NCBI GenBank assembly: GCA_000331325.2 | Contig: CM003435.1 | Location: forward strand, 1,043,001-1,107,000 | Direction of reading: 5' to 3' | From: Crithidia fasciculata | Lineage: Eukaryota; Euglenozoa; Kinetoplastea; Trypanosomatida; Trypanosomatidae | Length of the DNA stretch: 64,000 nt | Shown here: in pieces, positions 38,576-49,600 of the stretch | Layout: every line of letters starts with the position of its first letter | How positions within the stretch are numbered: position 1 is the stretch's first letter | Notes under the pieces: generated by a model | What the model was told of the DNA's origin: nothing | Database searches by the model: none | What the model saw: the letters and a program-made list of their open reading frames with translations, nothing else | Position numbers and translations under genes: made by a program

Positions 38576-40240
38576 GAAGGAAGTGGCTGCGGTAGCCAAC
38601 GCCGCGCGTGCTCCACCGCTTTCGCTTTCTCTCTCTCAAACCGTCGTCGTCAACAGCACGCGACGGCAGCACATGCAGGTAGCGCTGTAGGTGATGGGAG
38701 GGGAGAGGTAAACACACAGGCTTGAGTTAAGGAGGAAGAAAACAAAAAAGGAGAACAGATCATGAAGCACCATGAGAGGCGTTGCAGCGGCTCGGAGAGG
38801 TAACTAACTGACTTCTGCAACGCTTTCTTTGTTGGCGCGTCTCTCTTGGTCATCTGTATTTCTTTTTTCCTCTTACTTCCTCTTCCTGTCTTCTTTTTTC
38901 TCAAGGGTGCCTCCCCTCCTTCATTTTTTGTTTTTGCTACAGTCGCGTAGCCACCTCCCAGCCCTCCTCTCTATTTCTGTGAATTTAATTTAACGCGATT
39001 TCCTGTCGTTGTTGATTTTTTTCGCGCGTGTATGTGTGTGTATGGTAGAGTTGAAGCGCGAGTGCGGGATGAACCGTGCGATGTGTCCGAGTTAGTCCGT
39101 CTTGACCAGTGTGAGTCTGTGTGTTTGGATGTGCGTGCAAACGTCTCCTCTCCCGGCTCTGGCCTGGGCTGGTGCTGTATCCGACTTGTCTTTTTTTTTT
39201 CTACTCGTTTTATTTGTTTTTCTATTTTACATCTATCCTCTTAATGGAAAAAGAAAAGTGACTGCTCTCCTCCTTCCCTTCTTTCTTTCTTTGTGTGTCC
39301 CATTTTTTTCTTTCTCTCTGTATTTTTGCGTATATGCGTCTGCTTAGGTACTGGTAGCCGCGTGACTTTCTGATCGGGCTACTAATGCTGGGGAGGCGCA
39401 TTCATGTACACAGAGGGACGTAAACACCCTCATCTCCCCGGGCTCTCGCGTGAGGCAAGTGGGGAGGAGGAGAGTGAGAGATAATGAAGGCAAGAGAAGC
39501 AGCGTTGACAAAGTCCCTATAATTGATAAACAAAGAAGAGTGACGATAAAAAAAAACCTACACAAACTACACAAGACACGTACCGTTGAACTACATCGTC
39601 TCGAGTGCTTTCTCTACTGTTGTGTTGCCTGACTCTTTGCTCGGCGGCTCAGCTCGCTTTGTGCGTGCGAAGGGAAGCAGTTAGGGGAGGATCACGCGAG
39701 CAAACAATAAGCAACACACAGGGATAACAAAATAGATCGGTTGATAATGGGATGAGGGAGGCGTGTCTGAGAGCAAACTTGTCTCCTCTCTGTCTCGTTG
39801 AGCTGTTGTTCATTTTTAGCTCGTAATGCGCACTGCCGAAAGTTTGACAGCTCTATCCGTTGCAAATTTTCTTTTTTCGCGGTGATGCACGTGGCGGGCA
39901 GGCCCCATGTAGTGGAGCAGGAAACAAGGTGTTGGACGCAAGAGAGGAGACGACAGCCCGCAGAGGGAAACGGGAGTCGTTGTTCCTTATGCTGTCTTCT
40001 TGCTTTGCACATGGGCTGCCTGTGCCTTTTTTTTTCTGTGTGTATCGCGAGTTTAAAGATGGAAACGCTTGGGCGAAATTGAGGGCCAGTGCAAGAAACT
40101 CAAAAGGGCAAGACGAATTCCTCTTTCTCCTCTCTTCTGTCATTTTCTCCCTTTTTTTTTTCTCTTCTCTCTTCTTCTTCTGTTCCTCCACATGCAGTAC
40201 AATTTAGCGCACAACAAGGAAGTCGATTTCTCTTGGCACC
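38576..40240. other. Intergenic spacer
   Basis: 1.7 kb with mixed GT-rich (39000-39180) and T/C-rich (38850-38930, 39185-39330, 40125-40190) parts. No recognisable gene, tRNA or snoRNA is seen. Confidence 0.55.
40141..40197 (+). promoter_or_regulatory. Candidate trans-splice acceptor for the small membrane protein gene
   Basis: A 50-base T/C tract is followed by CATGCAG with the AG at 40196-40197, 43 bases before the ATG at 40241. It is a very strong acceptor pattern and supports the short gene being real. Confidence 0.55.
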
Positions 40241-40642
40241 ATGATGATCGTTGTGCTGATGGCTGCCGCTGCCGTCTTTCTGCTGGTATTCGGCGCCGTC
40301 CTCCTCTACGGCTCCGGCAGCATCCTCTATGGCGGTTTCTTTACCTTCGCGCTCGGGGCACTGCTGGCCGGCATGTCACTCTCCCTTGTCTTCTCGACCT
40401 GTGCGAACCTCTTGTTGGTAACCTTGTCCCGCTTCGAGCTCGACCCGTCACCACCCCTCATCTTTCTGCGTAGCTTTCTGGCTGCAATGGGGCAGCCCAC
40501 GCTGACCGGCATCATCGCCCTCTCTCTCGTCGCGCTGGTGGCGATGGCGGCCGCGAAGGTGCGGGTGCTGGTGGAGGAGATGGACGTGCTGCTGCGCTCG
40601 CACGCGGCCTTTGCGGCTCGTAGTGAGCAGACGTCGCAGTAA
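40241..40642 (+). CDS. Small multi-span membrane protein, function unknown
   Basis: A 133-residue protein that I do not recognise. The ATG in CACCATGATG starts a hydrophobic segment (MMIVVLMAAAAVFLLVFGA, residues 1-23), either a signal anchor or first membrane helix. Two more hydrophobic helices lie at about 28-62 (GGFFTFALGALLAGMSLSLV and beyond, perhaps two spans) and 87-106 (LTGIIALSLVALVAMAAA). A short loop with FELDPSPP lies between them. The tail is amphipathic (VRVLVEEMDVLLRSHAAF). A strong splice acceptor, good start context and GC-rich coding bias support it. It could be an organelle or surface membrane protein, but nothing identifies its function. Confidence 0.72.
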   Translation: MMIVVLMAAAAVFLLVFGAVLLYGSGSILYGGFFTFALGALLAGMSLSLVFSTCANLLLVTLSRFELDPSPPLIFLRSFLAAMGQPTLTGIIALSLVALVAMAAAKVRVLVEEMDVLLRSHAAFAARSEQTSQ

Positions 40643-41551
40643 TGGGGAGTGCCGCTTTCGTGAATAAGGTGGCGATCGAGGAGGTGTTGTGCGCCGCTCT
40701 TTTAATTTTGTATTTTTATATTGGCTGTGCCCGGGTGTCTGCGTGTTGGTGTTTTTTTTTTTTCTGGTGCGCAAAGCTCCCGCACCGTCTCGCGTGTGTG
40801 TGGTCGCACTGCATTTGCGAGGAACGAGTTGAGTGTTGGGTGCTTGTGAACAGAGTGGAAAGTAGAGTCTGCTCTCTCCCACGAAGGAGAAGATGAACCG
40901 AGAAAGTGAAGCAATTTTGATTTCCGAATATAGAGGCGGCTGAGGAACGGCAGTAACGACTCGTGTGGTTCAAGAGGAGACTTCTCAGTGTCTGCGCTGC
41001 GCATCGACGCATTTCGTTGCAATCAGTAAATGCCAACCCGCCGCGGTTGGGAGAACGAGGAGCTTGTCTGCGTCTTAAGCTGACGTTTTACCCCCTTTTT
41101 GTGAGTCATGGTGGCGATAAGAAAAAAAAAAAGGCTCGCACAATATAAACCTTTAGTGTCTCTCTTACGTGCCGCATGCGTAGCCGCTCGCCACGTTTTC
41201 TCTCATGGTCCACTGCTGCTTTTTTGTGCTCTTTACCTTATTGCTGTTGTTTTTGTTTGCGGACGATTTGCGCGCCAAGACGCTGGCTGCTGCGCAACAC
41301 GAAAGCTCTCAAACGAACTGCATGGCAAACGCGCAAGTGAGAGAGCAACGCAGAGAAAAAAAAGAGAAGAGTCTCATAATCAATTTAGAGCTAGACCACA
41401 TAGACTGTACATTGCCGAATGGCCAGCGCCGATCTAAGTATTTGCAACACGGTAGAGCTAGAGTTCTGCCACAGCTGCTACTGCCGCGCTATTTTTTAAG
41501 TGGGAGGTGTACTACCGAGTCCGAAACTCAACAATACAGGCGCAGACTGGC
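40643..41551. other. Intergenic spacer upstream of TERT
   Basis: 0.9 kb of base-balanced sequence with few strong pyrimidine tracts (a T/C stretch near 41205-41260). The TERT frame is open from a GTG at 41507, but the first ATG is at 41552. No other gene is recognised. Confidence 0.55.
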
Positions 41552-43963
41552 ATGTCCGCATCATTCCCTCCCGTACCGGGATTTGCAGGGCCATTTTCAT
41601 TGAAGGCTTTTCTGGAGCGTTTCTTCTTCCTGAACCTCACCTTTGGGTCAAAGCCGCCACGCTCGAAAGGTGGCACCGCAGCCAACGCCTGTCCCCAAGG
41701 CTCCACAAGCCGTCGCGCTGATGGTCCTTGCGCCTCCGTGGTGCGGGAGGTAACGCTGCCCGTCAACGAGTCCTTCTTGGTCGTCGTTTACGTCGCCTTG
41801 CACGCCCCCGCAGCACCGCCGCTCAACGATCCAACAACGGCAGTGGGGAGCTTATTCTGCTCGCCCAGAAGCAGTGGCGCCAGCGGCGGCAGCACCAGCA
41901 CAACACGTCCCCGCAGCTGCGGTGATCTTTCATGGCTGTTGTACACGCGCACCACCGCCACCCACCGCCCCTTCACGAATGCCGTGCTGCGACACCCGTG
42001 GTGGCTGTTCTTCGCCTCTCTCCTCGGACCCGCTGGTGTGGCCTTTGTGGAGCTCTACTGTCCTGTACTCGTGCAGCTGGAGGTGATGGCGGGTGGTGTG
42101 CAGGTGCTCGGACCCGCGCTGCAGCACGCCGTCCCTCTCGCCCTCTGCCCACCGATTGCGAAGGTCGGTGCAGAAACAGCATCCCCATCGTCAAACCGCC
42201 GGAGAAGGGGAAAGCGTCTGCGCGATGACGCCAAGGCAGGGAAGCAGCAGAATGACGCTGTGCAGGCGAGTGTCTGCAAGCAGCATCGCACGGAGATACT
42301 TTCTCCTCCATCTGCTCCACAGCAGCACATCAAGAGTGTTTTTCAAAAAGCTAGTCGTGCGAACCTGCCTGTGCCTGTAGGCGATGCGTGGGCGGCGTCT
42401 CTGGTTCATGCTGACGTGTCACGCGGTCGACTCTGCGGCGCGGCGGCAAAATACGCAGCAGACGAGAGCGCTACGAGTGTGGGCAGCAGCGCCGAGGACG
42501 GTGCTCAGCCAATCCCTGCGTCCTTTTTAGAGGCGCTGTGGGTTGCTCAACACCCCTCCGCTCTTCGGTGTGCGATGCATGCGGCGCTGCCGCGTTGGCA
42601 GGCGTTGCGAGCGGAGCGCCTGACACGAGACTCCCACGGTAGGAGCAGCGGCGACGTCGAACAGCATCTGTCTGCTCCGCTGCGCCTGCCCTTCTGCTAC
42701 GTGCGACACGTCTTCCGCTGGATGGACTTACGGCCTCCCGCGTGCAGCCACGATGCACCTCTGCAACCCGCAGTAAAGCCGCAGCGGGCCACTGCCTTTG
42801 ACGTCGGCGGCCATCTGCAACACGTTCTGTCTTCCGTTTTCGACCAGTGCCGTCGCCTCGACCTCCGCGGCGCCGCGCTGAAGCACACGCGCTACCTCGA
42901 GGAGCGGTGGCAGCGGCAGCAGCAAGGGCAAGAGGTGTCCGACCTCCAACAGCTAGCGGCGCCAGTGGACGTTGTCGTGGCATACCTGCGCACGCTACTC
43001 TCCTCTTTCGAGTGGCTTTCCTGTGAAGCATCATTGCCACTGTGCAAGGAAGCTTCTCTTTCGCTGTCCTTCTGGGGCGTGGAGGAGGGGAGGAGCGGCG
43101 GCGGCACGCGCGTCCTGGATGCACTGTGCACGGCACTGCGGGCATGGCTCATGGCTGGTCGGCACGCCGCCTTTCCGGTGTCGCGATTCCTCGCCGGCGT
43201 ACCCGTGGCTCAGCTGCCGTGGCTGAGGGGCTTCTACACCTGCAGTGCTCCGTCGTCTTCGCCCTCTGCCCAGCAGCACGCGCGCCGCCAGCGCTCGCAG
43301 ATTCAGCAGCGCGTCTGGCTGCAATTTGTGCTCTTTCTCACTCAGGACGTTCTGCCCTTCCTTCTGCGTAGCGCCTTCGCCGTGACGTGGAGCTCCAAAA
43401 ATCCACACCAGTTTCTCTTCTTCCCAGCCGCGGTGTGGCGGCGTGTCGTGCGGTGTGAGCTGCGACGAGCAGTCCACCGAGGCGGCTCGCTGGCAGTAGC
43501 AGAAAGCAGCGCAGAGGCTCGGCCGCGGTTGTGTCGCGTGGCGGCTTCCCCTGACCTTGACGCACACGAGGCGGCCACGACACTCTTCCACCAAGACGGC
43601 CGCCCCGCGCTGCTCTACGCCGGTGTGCGCTTTCGACCTGATGGCAAAAAGCTGCGTCCTATTGCGGTGATGCGCAGCGCCTCGCCCCGAGCCATTCGGG
43701 CGATGGCGCGTGGCACTCCGAGCCCCTACTGTCACTCAGCAGCAGTGCTGCGTTTGCTGGGGCGGCTCTGCACAACGGGCACAACGGCGCTGTGTGGTGG
43801 CAGTGATGGTGGTGGTGCCGCCATGCCACTACCGCCTTCAACTCACGAAGCGGTTGCATGGATCAGTAGGCAGTCCGGCTTCCGCCGAGCTCCTTCTAAG
43901 CCGGTGCGGCACGCGCAGCCTCCTCACAAGGCTGCATTGCGCAACGCTTGCAGTGCCTGGTGA
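41552..43963 (+). CDS. TERT: Telomerase reverse transcriptase, N-terminal part (frame 1)
   Basis: 803 residues from the first ATG (MSASFPPVPGFAG) to the TGA at 43961-43963. This part holds the N-terminal region, the RNA-binding domain and the first polymerase motifs. The T motif is clear (WLQFVLFLTQDVLPFLLRS followed by LFFPAAVWRRVV, residues about 589-633). Motifs 1 and 2 read LLYAGVRFRPDGKKLRPIAV (about residues 688-708). Telomerase extends chromosome ends by copying its own RNA in the nucleus. The catalytic motifs A to E follow in an overlapping frame shifted by -1. So this gene is broken here, or sequenced with a one-base error, between motif 2 and motif A. Together the parts give about 1360 residues, long as usual for Leishmania TERT. 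Confidence 0.93.
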   Translation: MSASFPPVPGFAGPFSLKAFLERFFFLNLTFGSKPPRSKGGTAANACPQGSTSRRADGPCASVVREVTLPVNESFLVVVYVALHAPAAPPLNDPTTAVGSLFCSPRSSGASGGSTSTTRPRSCGDLSWLLYTRTTATHRPFTNAVLRHPWWLFFASLLGPAGVAFVELYCPVLVQLEVMAGGVQVLGPALQHAVPLALCPPIAKVGAETASPSSNRRRRGKRLRDDAKAGKQQNDAVQASVCKQHRTEILSPPSAPQQHIKSVFQKASRANLPVPVGDAWAASLVHADVSRGRLCGAAAKYAADESATSVGSSAEDGAQPIPASFLEALWVAQHPSALRCAMHAALPRWQALRAERLTRDSHGRSSGDVEQHLSAPLRLPFCYVRHVFRWMDLRPPACSHDAPLQPAVKPQRATAFDVGGHLQHVLSSVFDQCRRLDLRGAALKHTRYLEERWQRQQQGQEVSDLQQLAAPVDVVVAYLRTLLSSFEWLSCEASLPLCKEASLSLSFWGVEEGRSGGGTRVLDALCTALRAWLMAGRHAAFPVSRFLAGVPVAQLPWLRGFYTCSAPSSSPSAQQHARRQRSQIQQRVWLQFVLFLTQDVLPFLLRSAFAVTWSSKNPHQFLFFPAAVWRRVVRCELRRAVHRGGSLAVAESSAEARPRLCRVAASPDLDAHEAATTLFHQDGRPALLYAGVRFRPDGKKLRPIAVMRSASPRAIRAMARGTPSPYCHSAAVLRLLGRLCTTGTTALCGGSDGGGAAMPLPPSTHEAVAWISRQSGFRRAPSKPVRHAQPPHKAALRNACSAW

Positions 43964-45630
43964 GTGGGGTGGAGGAGCAGCAGGTGCGCAGTGGGCTGCC
44001 ACAGCTCAACAACTTGTCCCACCGAGACGAGTACGCGGAGCTGCGCAGCTTCTGCGAAGCGGTCACCGGCGTCGCAAATCGCGAGAGTGGCGACAACGCA
44101 GCACATGCTGCAGCAGGGGTGTTTCTCGTCCGCAGTGACGCTTCGCGCTGCTATGACAATCTTCCTCAGACGCGTGTGCTGGCGGAGACGGAAGCCCTGC
44201 TCGCTCACAACGCCTACTGCACCCTGTCCTTCACGGCAATTTACGATGCTGCCCCGCACGGCTCGAGCAGCGGCACCTGCACGCTGCGCCGCGTGTGTGT
44301 GCAGCGAACCGTGCCGCACGAGGCGCTTGACGCCTGCACGCTGTCCCGCATCCCTCGTGGCCACATCTTGTGGGAGGAGGAGCGACGGGAGAGCAAGCGC
44401 GCAACGTGTAGCACCGCTTCCTCGTCGAAATCACCCACGCTCGACGGCTCCGCTGTTCGTGCCTTTCTTCGCGCACACGTGCAGCGGCAGCTCGTCGTCC
44501 TCGACGGCAAGCTCTTTGAGCAGGCTGTTGGCATCTTGCAGGGCTCTCCCGTCGCGATGCTGCTGTGCGACCACGTCCTCGCCGCGTCGGTTGACACGTC
44601 GCTCTCTCACATCCTCAGCGAGCACGAGGAGCGCTCACTGCTGCTGCGTCGTGTTGATGACGTGCTCGTGGCGACGACCTCGGCTGTGGCGGCGCAGCGG
44701 TGCCTGCAGTCGATGCAGCGTGGGTGGCCCGCTGTGGGCTATCAGAGCAACCCAAAGAAGCTGACGCTGTCGGCGCAGACGGGGAAGGCGGTGCCGTGGT
44801 GCGGACTGCTGATCGATGACACGACGCTGGAGACGAGCGTGGAGTGGCAGCGCATGGCACCGCTGTTGCCCTCGCTGCTGGTGGCGGACACACGCAGCGT
44901 GCACGTTGGCGATCGTGAGCCGTTGCTCTTTACTCAGCGTCTCCTCGCTGTGGTTCAGCTGCGCGTTCCTCCCACCGCGCTGTGCCACCGCATCAACTCT
45001 CGAGCACGGCAGCTGCAGACATTCTACGAGGCAGCGCTGCTGTGGAGTCGACTAACTGTGGGGAAGGTGCAGGCAGCGCTGTACAGCGCACACCACCGCT
45101 GCGTCGCCGCGCTGCTGCTCCGTCCTCTTGCGGCGTGTGTGGCGCGGCTGCAGCGCATGTTGCACCGCCATCAGCACTTCCTGACGGCGCGGCAGTCTAG
45201 CTGTGACGTAGCCGACGCGGAGGTGCGTGCGTGCGTGCTTACGGCCCTGCACCGCACTGTGCAGGTGAGGCTGCGCGCGCTGGCGCATGCGGCGGCGACG
45301 AGGAGCGAGAGTAGGAGAGGGATTAAACGGAAGAGGCCGGCCAAGAAAAAGAGCGCTGGTGATTCTTCTCTTCGTGCTTTTTGGTGGTGCGCGGCGTCGC
45401 AGGTGGAGGCGCAGTGGCGCAGTTCTCTTGCGGCTCTGGAGCAGCGCTCGGGAAGCCGGCCATCGGCAGACAAGGACGCAGGAGCTTCGGCAGCAGGAGA
45501 AGTCACCGCTGCCCACCTGCTGCGGGACATGAGCCCTGCTTCTGTGCACACGCGTGCGCTGAAAGCAACACAGCAGCTGTTCCAATCCAGTGGCGGCGAC
45601 GCAAGTCGAACAAAGGCACCAAGGTCATAA
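43948..45630 (+). CDS. TERT: Telomerase reverse transcriptase, catalytic C-terminal part (frame 2)
   Basis: 560 codons in the frame -1 to the preceding part; this frame is open from 43900 and has no ATG at its head. It holds the catalytic core. Motif A is VFLVRSDASRCYDNLPQ with catalytic Asp64 of this segment. Motif B' is VGILQGSPVAMLLCDHVLA (about 193-211). Motif C is LLLRRVDDVLVAT with Asp237-Asp238. Motif E is VPWCGLLIDDTTLE (about 282). The C-terminal extension (thumb) follows, with a basic stretch (RRGIKRKRPAKKKS) that could be a nuclear signal. All three catalytic aspartates are kept, and the frame runs intact to its stop at 45628-45630. That argues against an old pseudogene and for an indel that is very recent or an artefact. 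Confidence 0.93.
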   Translation: MQCLVSGVEEQQVRSGLPQLNNLSHRDEYAELRSFCEAVTGVANRESGDNAAHAAAGVFLVRSDASRCYDNLPQTRVLAETEALLAHNAYCTLSFTAIYDAAPHGSSSGTCTLRRVCVQRTVPHEALDACTLSRIPRGHILWEEERRESKRATCSTASSSKSPTLDGSAVRAFLRAHVQRQLVVLDGKLFEQAVGILQGSPVAMLLCDHVLAASVDTSLSHILSEHEERSLLLRRVDDVLVATTSAVAAQRCLQSMQRGWPAVGYQSNPKKLTLSAQTGKAVPWCGLLIDDTTLETSVEWQRMAPLLPSLLVADTRSVHVGDREPLLFTQRLLAVVQLRVPPTALCHRINSRARQLQTFYEAALLWSRLTVGKVQAALYSAHHRCVAALLLRPLAACVARLQRMLHRHQHFLTARQSSCDVADAEVRACVLTALHRTVQVRLRALAHAAATRSESRRGIKRKRPAKKKSAGDSSLRAFWWCAASQVEAQWRSSLAALEQRSGSRPSADKDAGASAAGEVTAAHLLRDMSPASVHTRALKATQQLFQSSGGDASRTKAPRS

Positions 45631-46205
45631 GGTGAGTTATGGAGAAGCGTTGGCCAGCACACACTCGCAGCGAGAGGGGAAGGGAGAAGGACGCGCCCCT
45701 TTAAGTACGTCAGCTTGGTTACTTGGAGCTTATTTAGTTTTTTTTTTTTTTAGTGCTCCATGTTATCGTCGCAGGGCTATTCTTTTTCCTTTTCCACTTG
45801 CTTACTCTGCTAAACAAAAAAAAAACTAGAAACACTGTAGAAGAAGATTTGCTTTCAAAGGTCCAAAGACCTTTTGTTTTGTTTCTTGCGGTTGTGCTTG
45901 ACGCATATGACAACAAGAACAACAACAGCAAAAAACGTCCGTTTGGTGATGATGAGTGGCGGAGTGCGCTCGTATACTCGCATAGTGCCCCACTCTTGTC
46001 TCCCCGGTTGCGGAAGCTTCCAAACCACTGTTCAGCAGTCTCCCCTAGCACATTTCCTTATCTCTCTTTTTCCCACCTTCGCTCTTTTCTTCCATCCCTT
46101 ATTGTTTAATGGACAGGTCTACTTGTTTTTAAGAAGACTCAAATAAGAGACACTGTAAATTTTCTGCTTTAAAAGTCTTAGCATCGTGTCATCACTTGCG
46201 GGCGG

Positions 46206-46232
46206 ACACACACACACACACACACACACACA
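46206..46232. repeat. (AC)13 microsatellite
   Basis: About 13 tandem AC units, uninterrupted, in the spacer between TERT and the next gene. Confidence 0.9.
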
Positions 46233-46600
46233 AGCTGCCACTGAAGCAATCTCTTTTGCTTGACAAATTTTAAGTGCTTTTGGCTTCTTTTTCTCTTCTT
46301 TTTTTTTTCGCTCGTCGGCGTCTTTTGAAAGACGGTAAATGTACAGTTGCGCTGACCGCCAACGCTGATCACCTCCCCCCTCCACCCTGTAAACGCTCTT
46401 TTTTTTTGTCTTTGCTCTCTTTTCTTTTGCTTCCTTCTCGCTTGCTTGGAGATCGCCACGTCCTGCATACTCCGCCGTGTCGTCTTCACCCTACAGCACC
46501 GTTTTTCTGCTCCTTTTTAATTTTCTCTCTTCTTTTTGCTTTCCCCCCTACTTCTCCCCACGAGTCGGTGGTGAAGTTTTTTTTCTCTTGGAGTGCTTGT

Positions 46601-46650
46601 TGGTCCTTCTTCTTTGCTTTCTGTGCTATCTTTGCTTTTCCTTTCACCAG
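46601..46650 (+). promoter_or_regulatory. Candidate trans-splice acceptor for the 1078-residue protein gene
   Basis: A T/C-rich tract is followed by TCACCAG with the AG at 46649-46650, 16 bases before the ATG at 46667. This favours the 46667 start over the open frame that begins at 46274. Confidence 0.5.
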
Positions 46651-46666
46651 TCCTGTTCCCGCTATT

Positions 46667-49600
46667 ATGGAGCTCTCATCGCAGCACCTCTCGGGGCCCG
46701 CAATGATGGAGCGCAGCCAGCCCTCTCTCCTGCAGCTACTGGTGCCCAGCAGCACGACAGCACTCAGCTACCAAGAACAGAAGCAGCATCAGCAACTTGC
46801 GGCGTTGTCGGCTGCGTCTGCTGCTGCCGTCGCGGAACGCACCTTCTCCGCTCTCACCGGTGGCAGGGCAGCAGCGATTACCAGTTTGGAGAAGGCACAA
46901 GCCGCACCTGCAGCTGCTGCACCACCCATGATGTTTAGAGATACCGCCAATGCTTTTACAGCGCAGGGAAGCACCGCCCCGAGCGACGCACCCCACGCAC
47001 AACATGCCACTTCTGCTGTGGGCTGCCGCGGTGAGGAGGCGGAGGAAGCATGGCAGTGTGACGTGACGGCGTCCGCCAAGGCGACCTTTAGTCTGCTGAC
47101 ACGCAGACACTCGACAATTCAACCTCTGCCACAACCACCCATGGCAGCCGCGGCGGCCGCACCAGCAGCTGTAGCAGCAGCACCTCCCACGGCAGACGGC
47201 GAGAGCGCGTCCGCTTTCAGTCCGGTGCGGCGCCGATCCACGATGTTCGCTACGCCCTTTACGGCGGGCTTCCAGGGCACTCGCCGCCGCTCCACCGCTG
47301 TCAGCTCCTCTCTCATGTCGGATATGGATGCTGTGGCGGAGGAGCACGAATCCTTGCCAGCACCGCGGCCGCCGCGGCGCTCCACCCTTGTGGGTGGGTT
47401 GGACCCCGCTGTCAGCGGCGAGACACGGCGCTTCTTCGCGGCCGCTGACGACACGGATTGTGGCGAGGCAAGGGCTGCCACGCATCCCAACGGCGTCGTC
47501 GCGCTCTCGCAGCGTTCGGCTGCCGGCGACGACGTACCGGTGGGCGACTACAACTCCAACCTCTTCACCAGTTTTGACTTGGCCCTGTACGCGCCGGACG
47601 GCTCTGCCTTCTCCGCCGCCTCCCCGTCGTCGTCTGCCTGTCCGTCACCGATGAGCCAGCGCAGGCGGGCGTCGCTGAAAATGCGCTCTACGACGCTGGC
47701 GCCAGTCCCAAACGCGTGCACTCCGGCCGCAGCGGGAGCGGGGCCCGCTGCACCACAAACAGGACGAGGCTTCACGCAGGGTGGTGCCCGACGCCCATCG
47801 CAGGCGCCACAGGCGTCGCAGCATCCCTCCGCGAACGACGGCGTGCCGCGAGCTCCACGTGTGACTTTTCTGGCAGGGGAGCCGCTGCCTGACGCCGCTG
47901 CAGCCCTTCCGCACTCGCCGCCTGCTTCTCCTGTCCCGTCCAAAGCGGGCTCAAGTCGCTCTTCCTGCGGCGAAGGCGTTGCAAGCGGCGGCGTCGACGA
48001 CAAGGCAGCAGCTGGAGATGACGAAGACGACGTTACCTTTGCGGGCACCGTCATGGGGCTGACCGTCGACAACAGGAGCACCATGAACTCTTCTTCCGCA
48101 GTGGCCTTCACAGTCGCCAACAGCACACCGTGCCTATTGAAGGGTGAAGGCAGCTGCGGGGAGACATCGGCCTTCTCGGGCGACTCCCTCGACGCGAGCA
48201 CTGCGACCCAGCGCAAGTCCGACGCGATGCAGACCCTCACGCTGCCTGGTGTGGCGACGCTGGTCGCTGCTTCCACGACGCGGCCGCCCAGCAGTAACGG
48301 GACCGGGGTGCGGAGCAGCAGGCCAGACGGCCGCCGACAGTCCTCGGCGTCGTCGTTGTGGTCCGCGACGGAGGAGCATCACCGTTTTAGCGCCTCGACG
48401 AGTGCGAGCACGGCAGTGGCGACGGCGCCGCCCTCCGAGAAGCTGCGGCCACAGCCCTTGACTATCTTCGCTACGACTCCTCCGCCTGAATCGCACGCGA
48501 CAGAGACGGGCAGCCGAAAGCGTAGCAGCCTGCTGGGTGCCTCCTTCTCTGCGGTGAGCGAGTCGCTGCGCACACGTGAACCGAGCGCTGTCGCCGCGAT
48601 GGAGCAGCAGCGTGACAGCAGCGAGCAGCAGAAAGCTTCTCTTTCTACGCCTCTTTTTGTTGATGAGGGTGCTGCTGCGCCGCGGTGGACGCAAGGGGTG
48701 CGCGTTGGCGGTGGTGCTCTCGGCGGTGTGGCTCGTCTGTGGGCTCTCGTCGCGCAGCGCCTCCGTCGCCTCTACGCGTGGTGCTCGGCGGCTGTGGGTG
48801 GTGCTGGGCGGATGCTGCTGCTCTACGTTCCTCAGCTGAGGCTCTTCGCTCCAGCGGCACACAGCAGCACCACCGCCGCCGACGCCGCCACGGCGAACAC
48901 GGCCACGACATCTGCAGCCACCGCGGAGCACCAGAGAGCTGCTCTTGCCGAAAGGACACGTGGTGTCGACTTCCACGCGCTGCACCAGCACCTGAACGAC
49001 GCCTCTGCCGTCTCTCGGCCCCGCAGCAGCACGCTGGGCGACACCAAGGCGGGCGTGGTGGGCGGCAGCTTCGCCGACACACTGCACCTGTCCTTCCCTC
49101 TCTCGCAGAGCGCCTCGATGAGCGCCGTCGAGCAGGATGTGTGGCGGCGATCCGCGCCGTCCTCGCAGGTGGCGACAGATCTGCAGCAGACGCTGCGCGA
49201 TACCTGGAGCGGCGGCGCCAACACTTGGTTTGCCTCCGACGCCGCACAGGAGCCGCGCACCGCCCTCCGCACTACCGGTCGCATTCTGCGTCGCCAGCCA
49301 ACAGACAACAGCTTCGCGCTGTCGCAGGCGGCACCGACGAGTCCGGCACGCAGTGGTGGTGGCGCACGCGACGCATCGGCCCCGCACTCGCAGCGCAACA
49401 CCTCCCCCTCCTCTCCGCGCTTATCTTTCGCAGAGTCCTTCGCCGGCGGCTACGAGGGCTTCAGCAGCGTTGACGTGCTGCACCGCGGCGCTCTCCTGCA
49501 CACCCCGCAAGGACTGCCTCCCAGCTTCACCAGCAACACCAGCCTTGCCCGTCGCGGCCCGTCTGCCGAGTCGCCCTTGTCGTTCTCGCGGCCCAGCTTC

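Larger units (their letters stand above)
45631..46666. other. Intergenic spacer
   Basis: 1 kb. It holds a T run at 45739-45752, an A run near 45817-45826, the CA microsatellite at 46206-46232 and T/C tracts to the acceptor at 46650. No gene is seen. Confidence 0.55.

Noticed and set aside
37151-38599. 482-codon open frame on the minus strand across S-adenosylhomocysteinase
   Set aside because: It is a shadow of the highly biased sense gene, as with the minus-strand frame over T-protein copy 2 (8116-9339).
43900-43963. Classic -1 programmed frameshift signal in TERT
   Set aside because: No X-XXY-YYZ heptamer or obvious downstream pseudoknot was found by eye, so a simple one-base indel or error is the more economical explanation.
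41552-45630. Reading the reverse transcriptase as part of a mobile retroelement
   Set aside because: The T motif, VDD motif C, PWCGLL motif E and long N-terminal domain are telomerase-specific. No endonuclease, terminal repeats, poly(A) tail or target duplication is seen, and the gene sits in line with its neighbours.
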